A stretch of 64,000 nucleotides of DNA. Source: an uncultured Prevotellaceae bacterium. GTDB lineage: Bacteria; Bacteroidota; Bacteroidia; Bacteroidales; Bacteroidaceae. Positions 51,139 through 58,844 of this stretch are shown in pieces. The DNA is taken from the NCBI GenBank assembly GCA_900316355.1, contig ONCQ01000005.1:82221-146220 (forward strand). Direction: 5' to 3'. The translations under genes were made by a program, and so were the position numbers. Position 1 is the first letter of the stretch. Each line of letters starts with the position of its first letter. A model generated the notes under the pieces. That model did no database searches and was not told the origin of the DNA. It saw only the letters and a program-made list of their open reading frames with translations.

Positions 51139-51734
51139 TTCTCCTTCTCCCTCTCCTCCAAATACTCATCCAGCTCCTCACGTGTGCCTCTGGTGATACA
51201 GATGCGGCCGGAGCGGGCGAACTGACGAACGACATCGAGGCTGTTGAGGGCATTGAAGAGGGAGAGGATGTCCTCTGTCGTGCCCGTCTTCTCGACTGCC
51301 ATGTAGGTGGGGTTCACCTCCACGATGCGGGCGCCGTGGTGACGCACGATGCGGCACACCTCGGGGTTCTCCATCGCGGCGGGCGTCGAGATCTTCAGCA
51401 GCGACGTCTCCTGCAGGAATATCTCGTCGTCGGTGTAGTAGCGCGCCTGCAGCACATCGATGCGCTTCTCGATTTGCGCCTTCAGCACCTTCGCCATCTC
51501 CTCGGTGCAGTAGCACGTGATGGTGTATTTATGCACGCCAGGCGTGGAGCTGGCGCATACATTCAGGCTCTCGATGTTCACCTGTCGGCGCGTGAAGACG
51601 GCCGTCACCTGGTTCAGGATACCGGCGAGGTTCTCAGAGAAGACGAGGATGGTGTATAGGGCAGACCCTCCCCCCTGCCCCTCCCTTGTAGGGAGGGGAG
51701 TAGAATGTGCTTGACTACTTGGTATCTTATTCAT
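51111..51734 (-). CDS. ilvN: Acetolactate synthase small subunit with repeat at both ends
   Basis: A 207-aa regulatory subunit binding valine through its ACT domain (YTILVFSENLAGILNQVTAV) and activating IlvB in branched-chain amino-acid synthesis. The C-terminal domain (MAVEKTGTTEDILSLFNALN; IVEVNPTYMAVEK) is complete. Both ends are repeat-derived: residues 10-24 (HSTPLPTREGQGGGS) at 51664-51703, and the last residues TLPPAPPL with the stop codon at 51100-51138. Downstream of ilvB by 105 nt. Confidence 0.94.
   Translation of the reverse strand: MNKIPSSQAHSTPLPTREGQGGGSALYTILVFSENLAGILNQVTAVFTRRQVNIESLNVCASSTPGVHKYTITCYCTEEMAKVLKAQIEKRIDVLQARYYTDDEIFLQETSLLKISTPAAMENPEVCRIVRHHGARIVEVNPTYMAVEKTGTTEDILSLFNALNSLDVVRQFARSGRICITRGTREELDEYLEEREKEKTLPPAPPL
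51664..51703. repeat. Palindromic repeat in the ilvN N-terminus
   Basis: GACCCTCCCCCCTGCCCCTC then CCTTGTAGGGAGGGGAGTAG, encoding TPLPTREGQGGGS. Confidence 0.88.
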
Positions 51735-51788
51735 AGATATGCATTTTTCTTCAAATGAAAACTCTTTTTTCCTTTCTTGGCAGGTAAT

Positions 51789-51830
51789 TACTCCCCTCCC
51801 TACAAGGGAGGGGCGGGGGGGGGAGGGTCC
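51789..51830. repeat. Palindromic repeat between ilvB and ilvN
   Basis: TACTCCCCTCCCTACAAGGG then AGGGGCGGGGGGGGGAGGGT; lies 9 nt after the ilvB stop, opposite in direction to the copy at 51664. Confidence 0.88.
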
Positions 51831-51839
51831 GTGGAGGGT

Positions 51840-53543
51840 CTACTTCAGCTGCATCTCCTCCACGCTCTTGCCCGGAGGAGTCATGGGCAGCACGTCGTCG
51901 TCCTCCTTGATGCCACATTCCAGAATATAGGGCCCTGCGGTGGCCAGCATCTTCGCCACGGCGGCGGCCAGGTCCTTGCGGTCGGTGACGGCCTCGTAGG
52001 GGATGCCGTAGCCCTTGGCTATCAGCTCGTAGCAGGGGTTCATCATGCGTGTGAACGACTTGCGGCGGTTCCAGAACATATCTTGCCACTGGCGCACATT
52101 GCCCAGGTAGTTGTTGTTCATGAGAATCATCTTCACGGGAGCCTGCTGTTCCATAATCGTGCCGAGCTCCTCGATGCACATCTGGAAGCCGCCGTCGCCC
52201 ATGAAGCAGCACACGGTGCGGTCGGGAGCGCCGAAGGTGGCACCGATGGCGGCGGGCATGCCGTAGCCCATGGTGCCCAGACCGCCGCTGGTGCAGAGGC
52301 TGCGGCGCTTGGGATATTTGAAGTAGCGGGTGGCAAAGAGCTGGTTCTGACCCACGTCCGTCACCAGCACCGCGTCGCCCTTGGTGGCCTCTGCCACTGC
52401 GTTCACCACCTCGCCCATCAGCAGCGGGCCCTCAGTGGGATGGATGGCGGGCTCGATGACCCTCGTGCGCTCTTTCTCATCGAGCGCTTTGAAGGAGGCG
52501 CGCCACGCGCTGTGGTCGCCCTTATGGATGAGGGCGGTGAGGGCCGGCAGCGACTCCTTGCAGTCGCCCACGACAGGCACCGTGACCTTCACGTTCTTGT
52601 TCATCTCGCTCTTGTCGATGTCCAGGTGGATCACCTTCGCCTGCTTGGCGTAGGTCTTCAGGCTGCCCGTGACGCGGTCGCTGAAGCGCATACCGATGGC
52701 GATGAGCACGTCGCACTCCTGCTCCTTCAGGTTCACGGCGTAGTTGCCGTGCATGCCCAACATACCCACGTTCAGCGGGTGGTCGCTGGGTAGCGCGCAC
52801 AGACCCAACATCGTGCGGCCTGCGGGGATGTCGGCTTTCTCCAGGAAGGCGATGAGCTCGTCCTGTGCATTGCCGAGCTCCACGCCCTGCCCCACCAGCG
52901 CCAGCGGCCTCTCCGCCTGGTTGATCAGGTCGGCAGCCTCCTGCACATGGTTCATCTTCAGCTTGGGGTAAGGCACATAGGAGCGCACGAAATCCACCTT
53001 CTCCGCCTTGAACGCCACGAGCTCCGTCTGCGCGTTCTTCGTGAAATCCAGCACCACGGGGCCGGGGCGCCCGCTGCGGGCGATGAAGAACGCACGGCTC
53101 ACGGCCCATGCGATGTCCTCGGCATGACGTATCTGATAGCTCCATTTCGAGATCGGCTGCGCCACGCCCACGAGGTCCACCTCCTGGAACGCATCCGTGC
53201 CCAGTGCCGTGATGGGCACCTGTCCCGCGATGACCACGATGGGTGTGGAGTCGATCATCGCGTCGGCCACGCCCGTGAGCGTGTTCGTGGCACCAGGGCC
53301 GCTGGTGACGATAGCCACGCCCACCTCGCCGCTGACGCGTGCGAAGCCCTCGGCGGCGTGTGTGGCACCCTGTTCGTGGCGCACGAGGATATGGTCGAAC
53401 GCCTTCTTCTCGCCTCGCGTGTAGTCATAGAGGGCATCATAGACGGGCATGATGCTGCCGCCCGGGTAGCCGAAGATGGTCTTCACCCCTTCCCCCTTCA
53501 GCGCCAGCATCAGCGCCTCACTGCCTGTAATTTTCTGTTCCAT
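51840..53543 (-). CDS. ilvB: Acetolactate synthase large subunit
   Basis: A 567-aa thiamine diphosphate enzyme making acetolactate from pyruvate, or acetohydroxybutyrate, in valine, leucine and isoleucine synthesis. ThDP-related residues: the activating Glu in HEQGATHAAEGFAR, GDGGFQMC ... NNNYLGNVRQWQ as the GDG(X)nN metal site. FAD-like middle domain present. Paired with ilvN downstream. No leader peptide or attenuator was seen, but only 27 nt separate it from the higA gene upstream. Confidence 0.96.
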   Translation of the reverse strand: MEQKITGSEALMLALKGEGVKTIFGYPGGSIMPVYDALYDYTRGEKKAFDHILVRHEQGATHAAEGFARVSGEVGVAIVTSGPGATNTLTGVADAMIDSTPIVVIAGQVPITALGTDAFQEVDLVGVAQPISKWSYQIRHAEDIAWAVSRAFFIARSGRPGPVVLDFTKNAQTELVAFKAEKVDFVRSYVPYPKLKMNHVQEAADLINQAERPLALVGQGVELGNAQDELIAFLEKADIPAGRTMLGLCALPSDHPLNVGMLGMHGNYAVNLKEQECDVLIAIGMRFSDRVTGSLKTYAKQAKVIHLDIDKSEMNKNVKVTVPVVGDCKESLPALTALIHKGDHSAWRASFKALDEKERTRVIEPAIHPTEGPLLMGEVVNAVAEATKGDAVLVTDVGQNQLFATRYFKYPKRRSLCTSGGLGTMGYGMPAAIGATFGAPDRTVCCFMGDGGFQMCIEELGTIMEQQAPVKMILMNNNYLGNVRQWQDMFWNRRKSFTRMMNPCYELIAKGYGIPYEAVTDRKDLAAAVAKMLATAGPYILECGIKEDDDVLPMTPPGKSVEEMQLK

Positions 53544-53570
53544 GCGCTTTTCGCTAACAAATGTGGGAAA

Positions 53571-53882
53571 TTAGAATAATGCCGCTACTTTCCTGATATC
53601 CTTCAGCATGCCCGTCAGGACAGAATCCTTGCGGGCTGTCTGCATATTGTACTTCGTCTGCAAGTACATCAGTGAGTCGGCAGGCACATCAAGAGCTGCC
53701 TCAAACATCAAGGCAGTCTTGGCCGTAAGAGGGCGATGGGCGTTAAGGATTTCGTTAACAACCGAATAAGTAAGCCCCATGCTCTCGGCCAGCTGTCGCT
53801 GACTGATGCCGCGCTCCTCTATTTCGTCCTTCAGCACTTCGCCCGGATGTGTGGCGAATGCGCCATAACCTAAATTTCCCAT
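53571..53882 (-). CDS. higA: HigA-type antitoxin (XRE)
   Basis: A 103-aa HigA-like antitoxin: ATHPGEVLKDEIEERGISQR, then QLAESMGLTYSVVNEILNAH, the usual HigA start and helix-turn-helix. It follows the toxin gene by 9 nt. Such antitoxins bind the HigB toxin and repress the shared promoter. Located just before ilvB. Confidence 0.9.
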   Translation of the reverse strand: MGNLGYGAFATHPGEVLKDEIEERGISQRQLAESMGLTYSVVNEILNAHRPLTAKTALMFEAALDVPADSLMYLQTKYNMQTARKDSVLTGMLKDIRKVAALF

Positions 53883-53891
53883 ATACGTCTT

Positions 53892-54200
53892 CTATTTATA
53901 ATGGTTCGAAAGATCCGTGATACTGCAAATGGTAATATCTCCCTCCGCTGATGTCTTGAACTCTATGCGGTATTGACTGTTCACCCGTACAGACTCTAGC
54001 CCCGCTTTGTCGCCTACAAGTTTTTCGTAGTGTAGCGAACGATAGCGGAAAAGATCTATAGGTTGATCAACCGAGTCAAGGATATTCACCACGCGCACAT
54101 ACCTCTTTACGATATCTGGCTGATAGCGATGCTGTTTATCACTCGTCACGCCGTCGTAGAACAGTTCACGCAGATAGTCCTTTTCAAACGATATTTCCAT
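53892..54200 (-). CDS. higB: HigB/RelE-family toxin
   Basis: A 102-aa RelE-superfamily protein (SFEKDYLRELFYDGVTSDKQ; SLHYEKLVGDKAGLESVRVN; QYRIEFKTSAEGDITICSIT). Members cut mRNA on the ribosome. The ATG at 54200 is preferred over a longer frame because the TTTG-N20-TACCTTTG promoter (54221-54252) would otherwise lie inside the gene. Toxin-first order is typical of higBA. Confidence 0.88.
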   Translation of the reverse strand: MEISFEKDYLRELFYDGVTSDKQHRYQPDIVKRYVRVVNILDSVDQPIDLFRYRSLHYEKLVGDKAGLESVRVNSQYRIEFKTSAEGDITICSITDLSNHYK

Positions 54201-54220
54201 ATTCAATGCAAATCTCGCGG

Positions 54221-54252
54221 CAAAGGTACTGCCTTTTTTCAATATTCGCAAA
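54221..54252 (-). promoter_or_regulatory. higBA promoter
   Basis: TTTG (54249-54252), 20 bp, TACCTTTG (54221-54228) on the minus strand. Confidence 0.75.
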
Positions 54253-54398
54253 TTTTGCGAACTTTTTCTACACGCTAGCCCTCTAATTATGTCATATCAT
54301 TCCCATCTCCCCATCGCCTTCCTATCCGTGGGAAGGCTTTTTTGTACCCCATCTCGAAAAATACAGATATTTTTGTGTGCGGATTCAAAACAAATCCC

Positions 54399-54406
54399 TA
54401 TCTTTG
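54399..54406 (+). promoter_or_regulatory. Promoter -7 box for leader RNA copy 2
   Basis: TATCTTTG with a TTTG 23 bp upstream (54372-54375), a slightly long spacing. Confidence 0.55.
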
Positions 54407-54690
54407 CCACCGAAAGGGCCACGAAGAAGGCTTTTCGAAGCCGATTCAACCTCAGAGAACGGGCCTGATCAATCTTATTGAAACAACGAAGCGTTATGCT
54501 CGACTTGCTGATAGAAACGTGAGAAACTTCTAAGGAATGCAAGGACGGTGTTAACGGTTCGCGCGTATAGCGTGGACTGATTGCAACCTCTCATTCCAAG
54601 GTAATTCTCACGACCTCTATCAGAAGAAGTGGCATCAGTGCCACGCTTCTAACTTTAAAATGCCCTTGTGGTTACTGGAGAGCACAAAAG
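54407..54690 (+). ncRNA. Structured leader RNA, copy 2, before the DUF6602 operon
   Basis: The first part (to 54480) is the near-identical partner of 18525-18606, with the GGCTT/AAGCC hairpin capped by UUCG. Then a long stem (CTGATAGA/TCTATCAG at 54508-54515 and 54616-54623, CGTGAGAA/TTCTCACG at 54518-54525 and 54605-54612) encloses GCGTATAGCGTGGACT (54563-54578), like GCGTTTAGGCGTGGACT in copy 1. A strong hairpin GAAG-TGGCA/TGCCA-CTTC (54626-54649) comes before the first gene. Confidence 0.65.
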
Positions 54691-54700
54691 AATCTTGTAT

Positions 54701-55225
54701 ATGGATATGACTGAAATTTTAAAAAATCAGAGCAAAGAAACTAGATGCTACATCATGTCTGCTATAATGATCTTTGAAGGTTTTAAAAAGATTGATGCAC
54801 TGACCGAATATTTTGGAAAATGGAATCTTGAAACTTTAGGGCTAACTAAAGAAGACATGGAGCGTTTTCCGATGCCTGATTACACTCAAGTAGTGTCCCA
54901 CCTAAAACCAATTTCTGATACCAAGGTAAGAGATTGGATAATTACAAACACTTATGCTCCAGTATTACAAAGTAAAAGAGCTGATGCACTAAAGACTTTT
55001 AGAATTTTCTGCTCTGACTTGTGTTGGGATGTTAACGAAATAAAAAAGTCAACTAAATTAACAGAAGAACTGTTAGAACTAAGCCCAATAGATGGAGGCA
55101 TAAACATTGAAGACTCAATGATCAATAGGGGCTCAAGAAATAGCAGGGGAGCCGGGAATGGTTGTCTTTTTGCTTTAGCATTGATGATTGTTAGCACTTC
55201 AATATTTGTATATGCCATATCATGA
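54701..55225 (+). CDS. Unknown 174-aa protein with C-terminal membrane helix
   Basis: Not recognised. The N-terminal 130 residues are helical and charged (ILKNQSKETRCYIMSAIMIF; KTFRIFCSDLCWDVNEIKKS), faintly TerB-like; a Gly/Arg/Asn-rich segment (RGSRNSRGAGNG) leads to a final hydrophobic helix (CLFALALMIVSTSIFVYAIS), so it is probably a tail-anchored protein. The DNA is AT-rich like the next two genes. It follows the structured RNA and overlaps the DUF6602-like gene by 4 nt (ATGA). The start is the ATG at 54701; a GTG at 54668 is in frame but lies in the RNA. Confidence 0.65.
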   Translation: MDMTEILKNQSKETRCYIMSAIMIFEGFKKIDALTEYFGKWNLETLGLTKEDMERFPMPDYTQVVSHLKPISDTKVRDWIITNTYAPVLQSKRADALKTFRIFCSDLCWDVNEIKKSTKLTEELLELSPIDGGINIEDSMINRGSRNSRGAGNGCLFALALMIVSTSIFVYAIS

Positions 55226-56025
55226 GTAAACAGATACAAAGGAACGAATTCTATAGATTGAAGGCAAAAGAACTGGCCTATTCTTTAGAGCAGGCCCATG
55301 CTTTTATTAAAGAACATAATCTTTCCCGTGGATTGATAGCTGAGTGTGTCCTTCGTGAATTCTTATGTTCAATTTTGCCAGGAACAGCAAAGGTTAGCCA
55401 AGGGTTTATTGAATGGAATGGCACACTATCCCATCAATGTGACATCATCATTTATAACAAAATTCAGTATGCTCCTCTTTTCTCTTATGGTGACATCGAA
55501 ATAGTTCCAAGCAGCGCTGTATATGCGGTTATAGAGGTTAAAACAAATATTGATGCAAAGAAATTTGGCAAACTATTGTATGATTTCGAGTTACTGAATC
55601 GATTAAGAGTCAATCAGAAATACCTGTTTATATACAACGGCTGCAAAGTCAGCACTATCAAGAACTATTTTTATGGTCCTTATGTTCCATCTTATGGAAA
55701 AATAAAAGGTGAACCTTTGTATGACCATGATAATTATGATGCCCTTCCAGATGGAATTATATCACTTTCCCCTGATTATTATATAAGCAAAGGTTATTAT
55801 CAAGATGACAATAGGGACATGAAAGGCTATATGTCATATTCAATAACAGATAATACTAATAAAAAGATAGCTTGCATTCAAAAGTTTGTAGAACAATTGA
55901 GCGAACTTATCTCCATTCCACAGGATAAAGAATGTGTACCCTTTCAATTATTAGAAGAAATAAAACAAGATGACGATTTGAAGGCACTGAATATTGAAGA
56001 AGGATTTGGCCTTGTTGAGTTATAA
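55222..56025 (+). CDS. DUF6602-like protein, putative PD-(D/E)xK nuclease
   Basis: A 267-aa protein with the DUF6602 look: LIAECVLREFLCSILPGTAK, then SHQCDIIIYN, then VYAVIEVKT. The Asp of CDIIIYN with the Glu and Lys of IEVKT makes a PD-(D/E)xK nuclease site, with the AE of RGLIAECVLREF as the first acidic helix residue. Such proteins are found in defence-like islands; a direct function is not known to me. It is coupled to the tail-anchored protein upstream. AT-rich DNA suggests recent transfer. Confidence 0.75.
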   Translation: MSKQIQRNEFYRLKAKELAYSLEQAHAFIKEHNLSRGLIAECVLREFLCSILPGTAKVSQGFIEWNGTLSHQCDIIIYNKIQYAPLFSYGDIEIVPSSAVYAVIEVKTNIDAKKFGKLLYDFELLNRLRVNQKYLFIYNGCKVSTIKNYFYGPYVPSYGKIKGEPLYDHDNYDALPDGIISLSPDYYISKGYYQDDNRDMKGYMSYSITDNTNKKIACIQKFVEQLSELISIPQDKECVPFQLLEEIKQDDDLKALNIEEGFGLVEL

Positions 56026-56062
56026 TTATGCCACTTGTTGAACACTTAATTATTAGATTACA

Positions 56063-56722
56063 ATGAAAATGATAAGATTCTTTGCATTTGTTTCTTTTTG
56101 TGCGTTATTCTGCATATCGTGTGATAACAAAAAAGAGAAGAACGAAGAATGGCTTGAAAAGACTTTGCCAGAATTCGATGCTGAATATAAAACCATTATA
56201 TTCCGAGAAGCACGCAATCATGATATTAAAGGAACCATTGATGTGTATTATAATACCCAAAAACATGATTTCGTTTTTGGCTGTCGCTTCACGTATTTTA
56301 ATTATGGCGATGATATTTGCTTATACAATGGTTATAAAAATGATTGCTTTGTACCCTTTCTGGGAGATTTGAGTTTTATTCACGCACTAGAAAGAAAGGA
56401 TAAGATTGATCTCATGAAAAAGAATCATAGTGAAAAATATGGTGACTGGGCACTGGTAAACATCACCATGGGAGAAATCTTTGCGACCAATGTTTTTATG
56501 ACACCGCTCGCCATGAAAGCATATAAAGAGGGTGACAATGATGGTTTCATTTTTGCACAATTCTTGGGTAAAGAGATGTATATGAACGTACTTTTCTATG
56601 GAGGGTCTGATGATTGCCTGGTAGTAAGTAATTATCCCCAATTCATAATACCGCGTCACGAGACAGAATTTGTTTTTGGAAGTCCTGATAATCCCGGTCA
56701 ATTTTGGCATAAAATGGAATAG
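56063..56722 (+). CDS. AT-rich putative lipoprotein, 219 aa
   Basis: Starts MKMIRFFAFVSFCALFCISC: a lipoprotein signal with Cys20. The body (EYKTIIFREARNHDIKGTID; VNITMGEIFATNVFMTPLAM) matches no family I know. 37 nt after the DUF6602-like gene on the same strand and with similar AT-rich composition, so probably part of the same transferred block, though an envelope protein with a nuclease is an odd pairing. Confidence 0.65.
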   Translation: MKMIRFFAFVSFCALFCISCDNKKEKNEEWLEKTLPEFDAEYKTIIFREARNHDIKGTIDVYYNTQKHDFVFGCRFTYFNYGDDICLYNGYKNDCFVPFLGDLSFIHALERKDKIDLMKKNHSEKYGDWALVNITMGEIFATNVFMTPLAMKAYKEGDNDGFIFAQFLGKEMYMNVLFYGGSDDCLVVSNYPQFIIPRHETEFVFGSPDNPGQFWHKME

Positions 56723-56875
56723 ACGACTAAAAATCAACTATCATTAGTTGAATAAACATGAATTCTTCCTCCATTTGGAAATAAACATCTATCTTTGTCC
56801 CCGTAACCTAAGGAATAAGGACAAGTTAAATTATGCGGTAGGGACATTCTTAGGAGCAGGCATTCCAATGTAGAC

Positions 56876-57358
56876 GTGGAGGCGCTGCGGCGTTTCAGCG
56901 ACAGCCGTTGGCCTGAAGAGATGGGTCGGACGCACGGCGTAGAGCATTGGGACCGAGTGGCCAGGTTCGGGCAGCTGCTGTATCAAGAGGGGGCTGACTT
57001 GGATGTCATCCTCGCCTTTGCCTACCTCCATGACTCAGAACGGATGAATAACGGTCGCGATATCAATCATGGCAAACGCGCATCAAGGCTGATTGACACG
57101 ATTCGTCACACGAAACTGCAGAATATGACCGATGAGCAGATTGCTAAGCTGAAGAAGGCCTGCGAGCTACACACCATAGCCCATAGGACTGGCGATCTGA
57201 CCATCGACATCTGTTTCGATGCAGACCGCATGGATTTACTTAGGGTCTGGAACAGGCCCTTGCCACACCGCATGGCCACCCATCGCGGTGCTGAACTGGT
57301 AGCAGATCCAAACTACGAGGACTTCTATAGGAAGTTCGTAAGAGAAACGAAACAATAA
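56876..57358 (+). CDS. HD-domain phosphohydrolase-like protein
   Basis: A 160-aa HD-type protein: GVEHWDRVARFGQLLYQEGA supplies the first His, AYLHDSERM the HD pair, and ELHTIAHRT plus CFDADRMDLLRV the following residues. HD proteins hydrolyse phosphate esters, often of nucleotides. No ATG is available; a GTG at 56876 is the best start, with ATT or CTT codons slightly upstream as alternatives, so the N-terminus is uncertain. Followed by a small membrane protein gene. Confidence 0.75.
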   Translation: MEALRRFSDSRWPEEMGRTHGVEHWDRVARFGQLLYQEGADLDVILAFAYLHDSERMNNGRDINHGKRASRLIDTIRHTKLQNMTDEQIAKLKKACELHTIAHRTGDLTIDICFDADRMDLLRVWNRPLPHRMATHRGAELVADPNYEDFYRKFVRETKQ

Positions 57359-57371
57359 AACAATAACAGTA

Positions 57372-57806
57372 ATGACATCAGGAACGAAATGGGGCTTAGG
57401 TTGCCTCGTAGCATGTATTCTATTAGGGGTTGGACTAGTAGGATTCATTTTCCTTACTTTTAACGAGAGAGCAGAGTTTGAATCCAACCCAGAGAAGCGG
57501 CGTGCGTTATTTGATACGCCTGATAAGATTGAAAAGCTGTCGGGCCTGCGGCTGCCAGACTTTGAGGTTCTTGAATATAAGATGGGCGAAACGATGATAA
57601 CTGGTGATGCGATAGACACGCTTGTGGTAGCGTTTCAGGATGTCACACCAGATAGCTTGTATCATCTTTTGAGCAATGCCGCAGGCTGGTACACGATGTC
57701 GGACAGCCTAACCTTCCAATATGCTAATACCGAGAAGCGCTATACCGTCGATATCCTTTTGGAAGATAGTTCCACCCATGCGGAGATACTGCACACAAGG
57801 TGGTAA
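57372..57806 (+). CDS. Small membrane-anchored hypothetical protein
   Basis: 144 aa with one N-terminal membrane helix (WGLGCLVACILLGVGLVGFI) and a soluble alpha/beta domain (LSGLRLPDFEVLEYKMGETM; FQDVTPDSLYHLLSN). Not recognised. Encoded 13 nt after the HD gene and followed by a strong terminator. Confidence 0.6.
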   Translation: MTSGTKWGLGCLVACILLGVGLVGFIFLTFNERAEFESNPEKRRALFDTPDKIEKLSGLRLPDFEVLEYKMGETMITGDAIDTLVVAFQDVTPDSLYHLLSNAAGWYTMSDSLTFQYANTEKRYTVDILLEDSSTHAEILHTRW

Positions 57807-57820
57807 ACTAATACTATAAA

Positions 57821-57864
57821 CCGATTGCCACAAGGGTTGCTGTGAGGCGCCTTGTGGCAATCGG
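57821..57864. terminator. Bidirectional terminator
   Basis: Perfect 15-bp stem CCGATTGCCACAAGG/CCTTGTGGCAATCGG with a 14-nt loop between two convergent genes. Confidence 0.85.
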
Positions 57865-57899
57865 TGTGTTAAGAGGGCTCGGTCAGGTGGTATGCGCAT

Positions 57900-58424
57900 T
57901 CAGCTGATGAAACGTAGCTTCCGGCGGTTGCGGGTTGGGCGGACGGCGAAGTGGAGCCAGATGGCGCCGCGGGCGTTGCGCTCGATGAGGAGCTCGTCAA
58001 AGTCCTCGCCGCTTTCATCGCTGATGTCCAGCAGGATGACGGCGTAGCGCAAGGCTTGCTCCATGCCGCTGACGCGAATGTCGGCGGCGCAGCCGGTGAG
58101 GTGATTGGAGGTAGCGGCACCGCCAACGGCTTTATTCACCGCCTCGGACCTATAACCGCTATTAATCACTATCGGAGCCTCCATGTATTCACTCCCCTCG
58201 CTAGCGATGCTCACATTTCTCTGCGCCAGCCTCTCCCCTCCCTGACGGGAGGGGTCGGGGGTGGGTCTATAGCGCTCGTTGTATCGGCTTCTCAACTGTT
58301 CCAGCCACCGGCACACCCGCTTCAGGTTCTCTATTTGTGCCTCATTCGGCACATTCTTCAAATTCACACTCGTCTTTGTCATCTCCGCGAGTGTGAAATG
58401 CTCTGTTAACTTTGTCATTTTCAA
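57900..58424 (-). CDS. M15-family D-Ala-D-Ala peptidase with repeat-derived insert
   Basis: A 174-aa peptidase of the M15_3 type, the wall peptidase often found with HU-like and smalltalk genes. The start LTEHFTLAEMTKTSV is typical; zinc-binding residues are seen in SNHLTGCAADI (His108, Asp115) and WLHFAVRP (second His). Residues about 54-82 (PTPDPSRQGGERLAQRN to EYMEA) are encoded by a composite palindromic repeat (58190-58268) and separate the N-terminal helix from the catalytic core, where homologues have a short loop. It likely cuts peptidoglycan peptides. An alternative Met lies two codons in. Confidence 0.88.
   Translation of the reverse strand: MKMTKLTEHFTLAEMTKTSVNLKNVPNEAQIENLKRVCRWLEQLRSRYNERYRPTPDPSRQGGERLAQRNVSIASEGSEYMEAPIVINSGYRSEAVNKAVGGAATSNHLTGCAADIRVSGMEQALRYAVILLDISDESGEDFDELLIERNARGAIWLHFAVRPTRNRRKLRFIS
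58190..58268. repeat. Composite palindromic repeat inside the M15 peptidase gene
   Basis: CACTCCCCTCGCTAGCGATG, linker ending CTGCGCCAGCC, then CTCCCCTCCCTGACGGGAGG and TCGGGGGTGGGTCT. Same order as in ileS (2887-2989). Confidence 0.85.
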
Positions 58425-58455
58425 TTTCCAATTTTAACTTTTCATTTTTAACTTT

Positions 58456-58623
58456 TCACTCCCCGCGCTCCCCTTTAGGGGGCTCGGGGGCCTTCTTACT
58501 CACATTTATTGGTGTACTCTTGGGGAACGCGATGCTGTAGGCGGTGTCGAGCCCGCGCTGGCGTGCGATCTGCGAGCGTGTGAGTTCTTGTAGGGTGAAA
58601 TAGCGTGAGGTAAAATCCTTCAT
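58456..58623 (-). pseudogene. Truncated second M15 peptidase start (55 aa)
   Basis: MKDFTSRYFTLQELTRSQIA then RQRGLDTAYSIAFPKSTPIN resembles the N-terminal helix of M15-type peptidases (FTLxEL), but the catalytic domain is missing: after VSKKAPEPPKGERGE it stops inside the repeat at 58458-58492. It may be a broken duplicate of the neighbouring peptidase. Not expected to be active. Confidence 0.6.
58458..58492. repeat. Palindromic repeat at the end of the truncated M15 copy
   Basis: CTCCCCGCGCTCCCCTTTAG then GGGGCTCGGGGGCC; encodes APEPPKGERGE and reaches the stop codon. Confidence 0.75.
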
Positions 58624-58733
58624 TGTATAGGTTGTCTTCTATGGGTTCTAAATAAATCCCCTCTCCCAGCCTGCAAGCCAGGAGAAGGGTGAAGAGGATG
58701 GTATGGATTCTAAAGCCTTCCATTCGGCTTGTG

Positions 58734-58844
58734 TTACATCACAACGCCGCTGGCGTGTGCTCCGATGGTGGTGAGCAGGGCGGTGATGATGGTGATGACA
58801 ATCTCACCGATGCGCTTCAGGGTTTTCTTGGTACTTTCTTTCAT
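58734..58844 (-). CDS. Smalltalk-type small protein, 36 aa
   Basis: Reads MKESTKKTLKRIGEIVITII then TALLTTIGAHASGVVM: a short basic start followed by one hydrophobic helix. This is the smalltalk-type peptide that lies beside cell-wall hydrolase and HU-like genes in Bacteroidales. Function unknown; a holin-like or membrane-targeting role is possible but unproven. Confidence 0.8.
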   Translation of the reverse strand: MKESTKKTLKRIGEIVITIITALLTTIGAHASGVVM

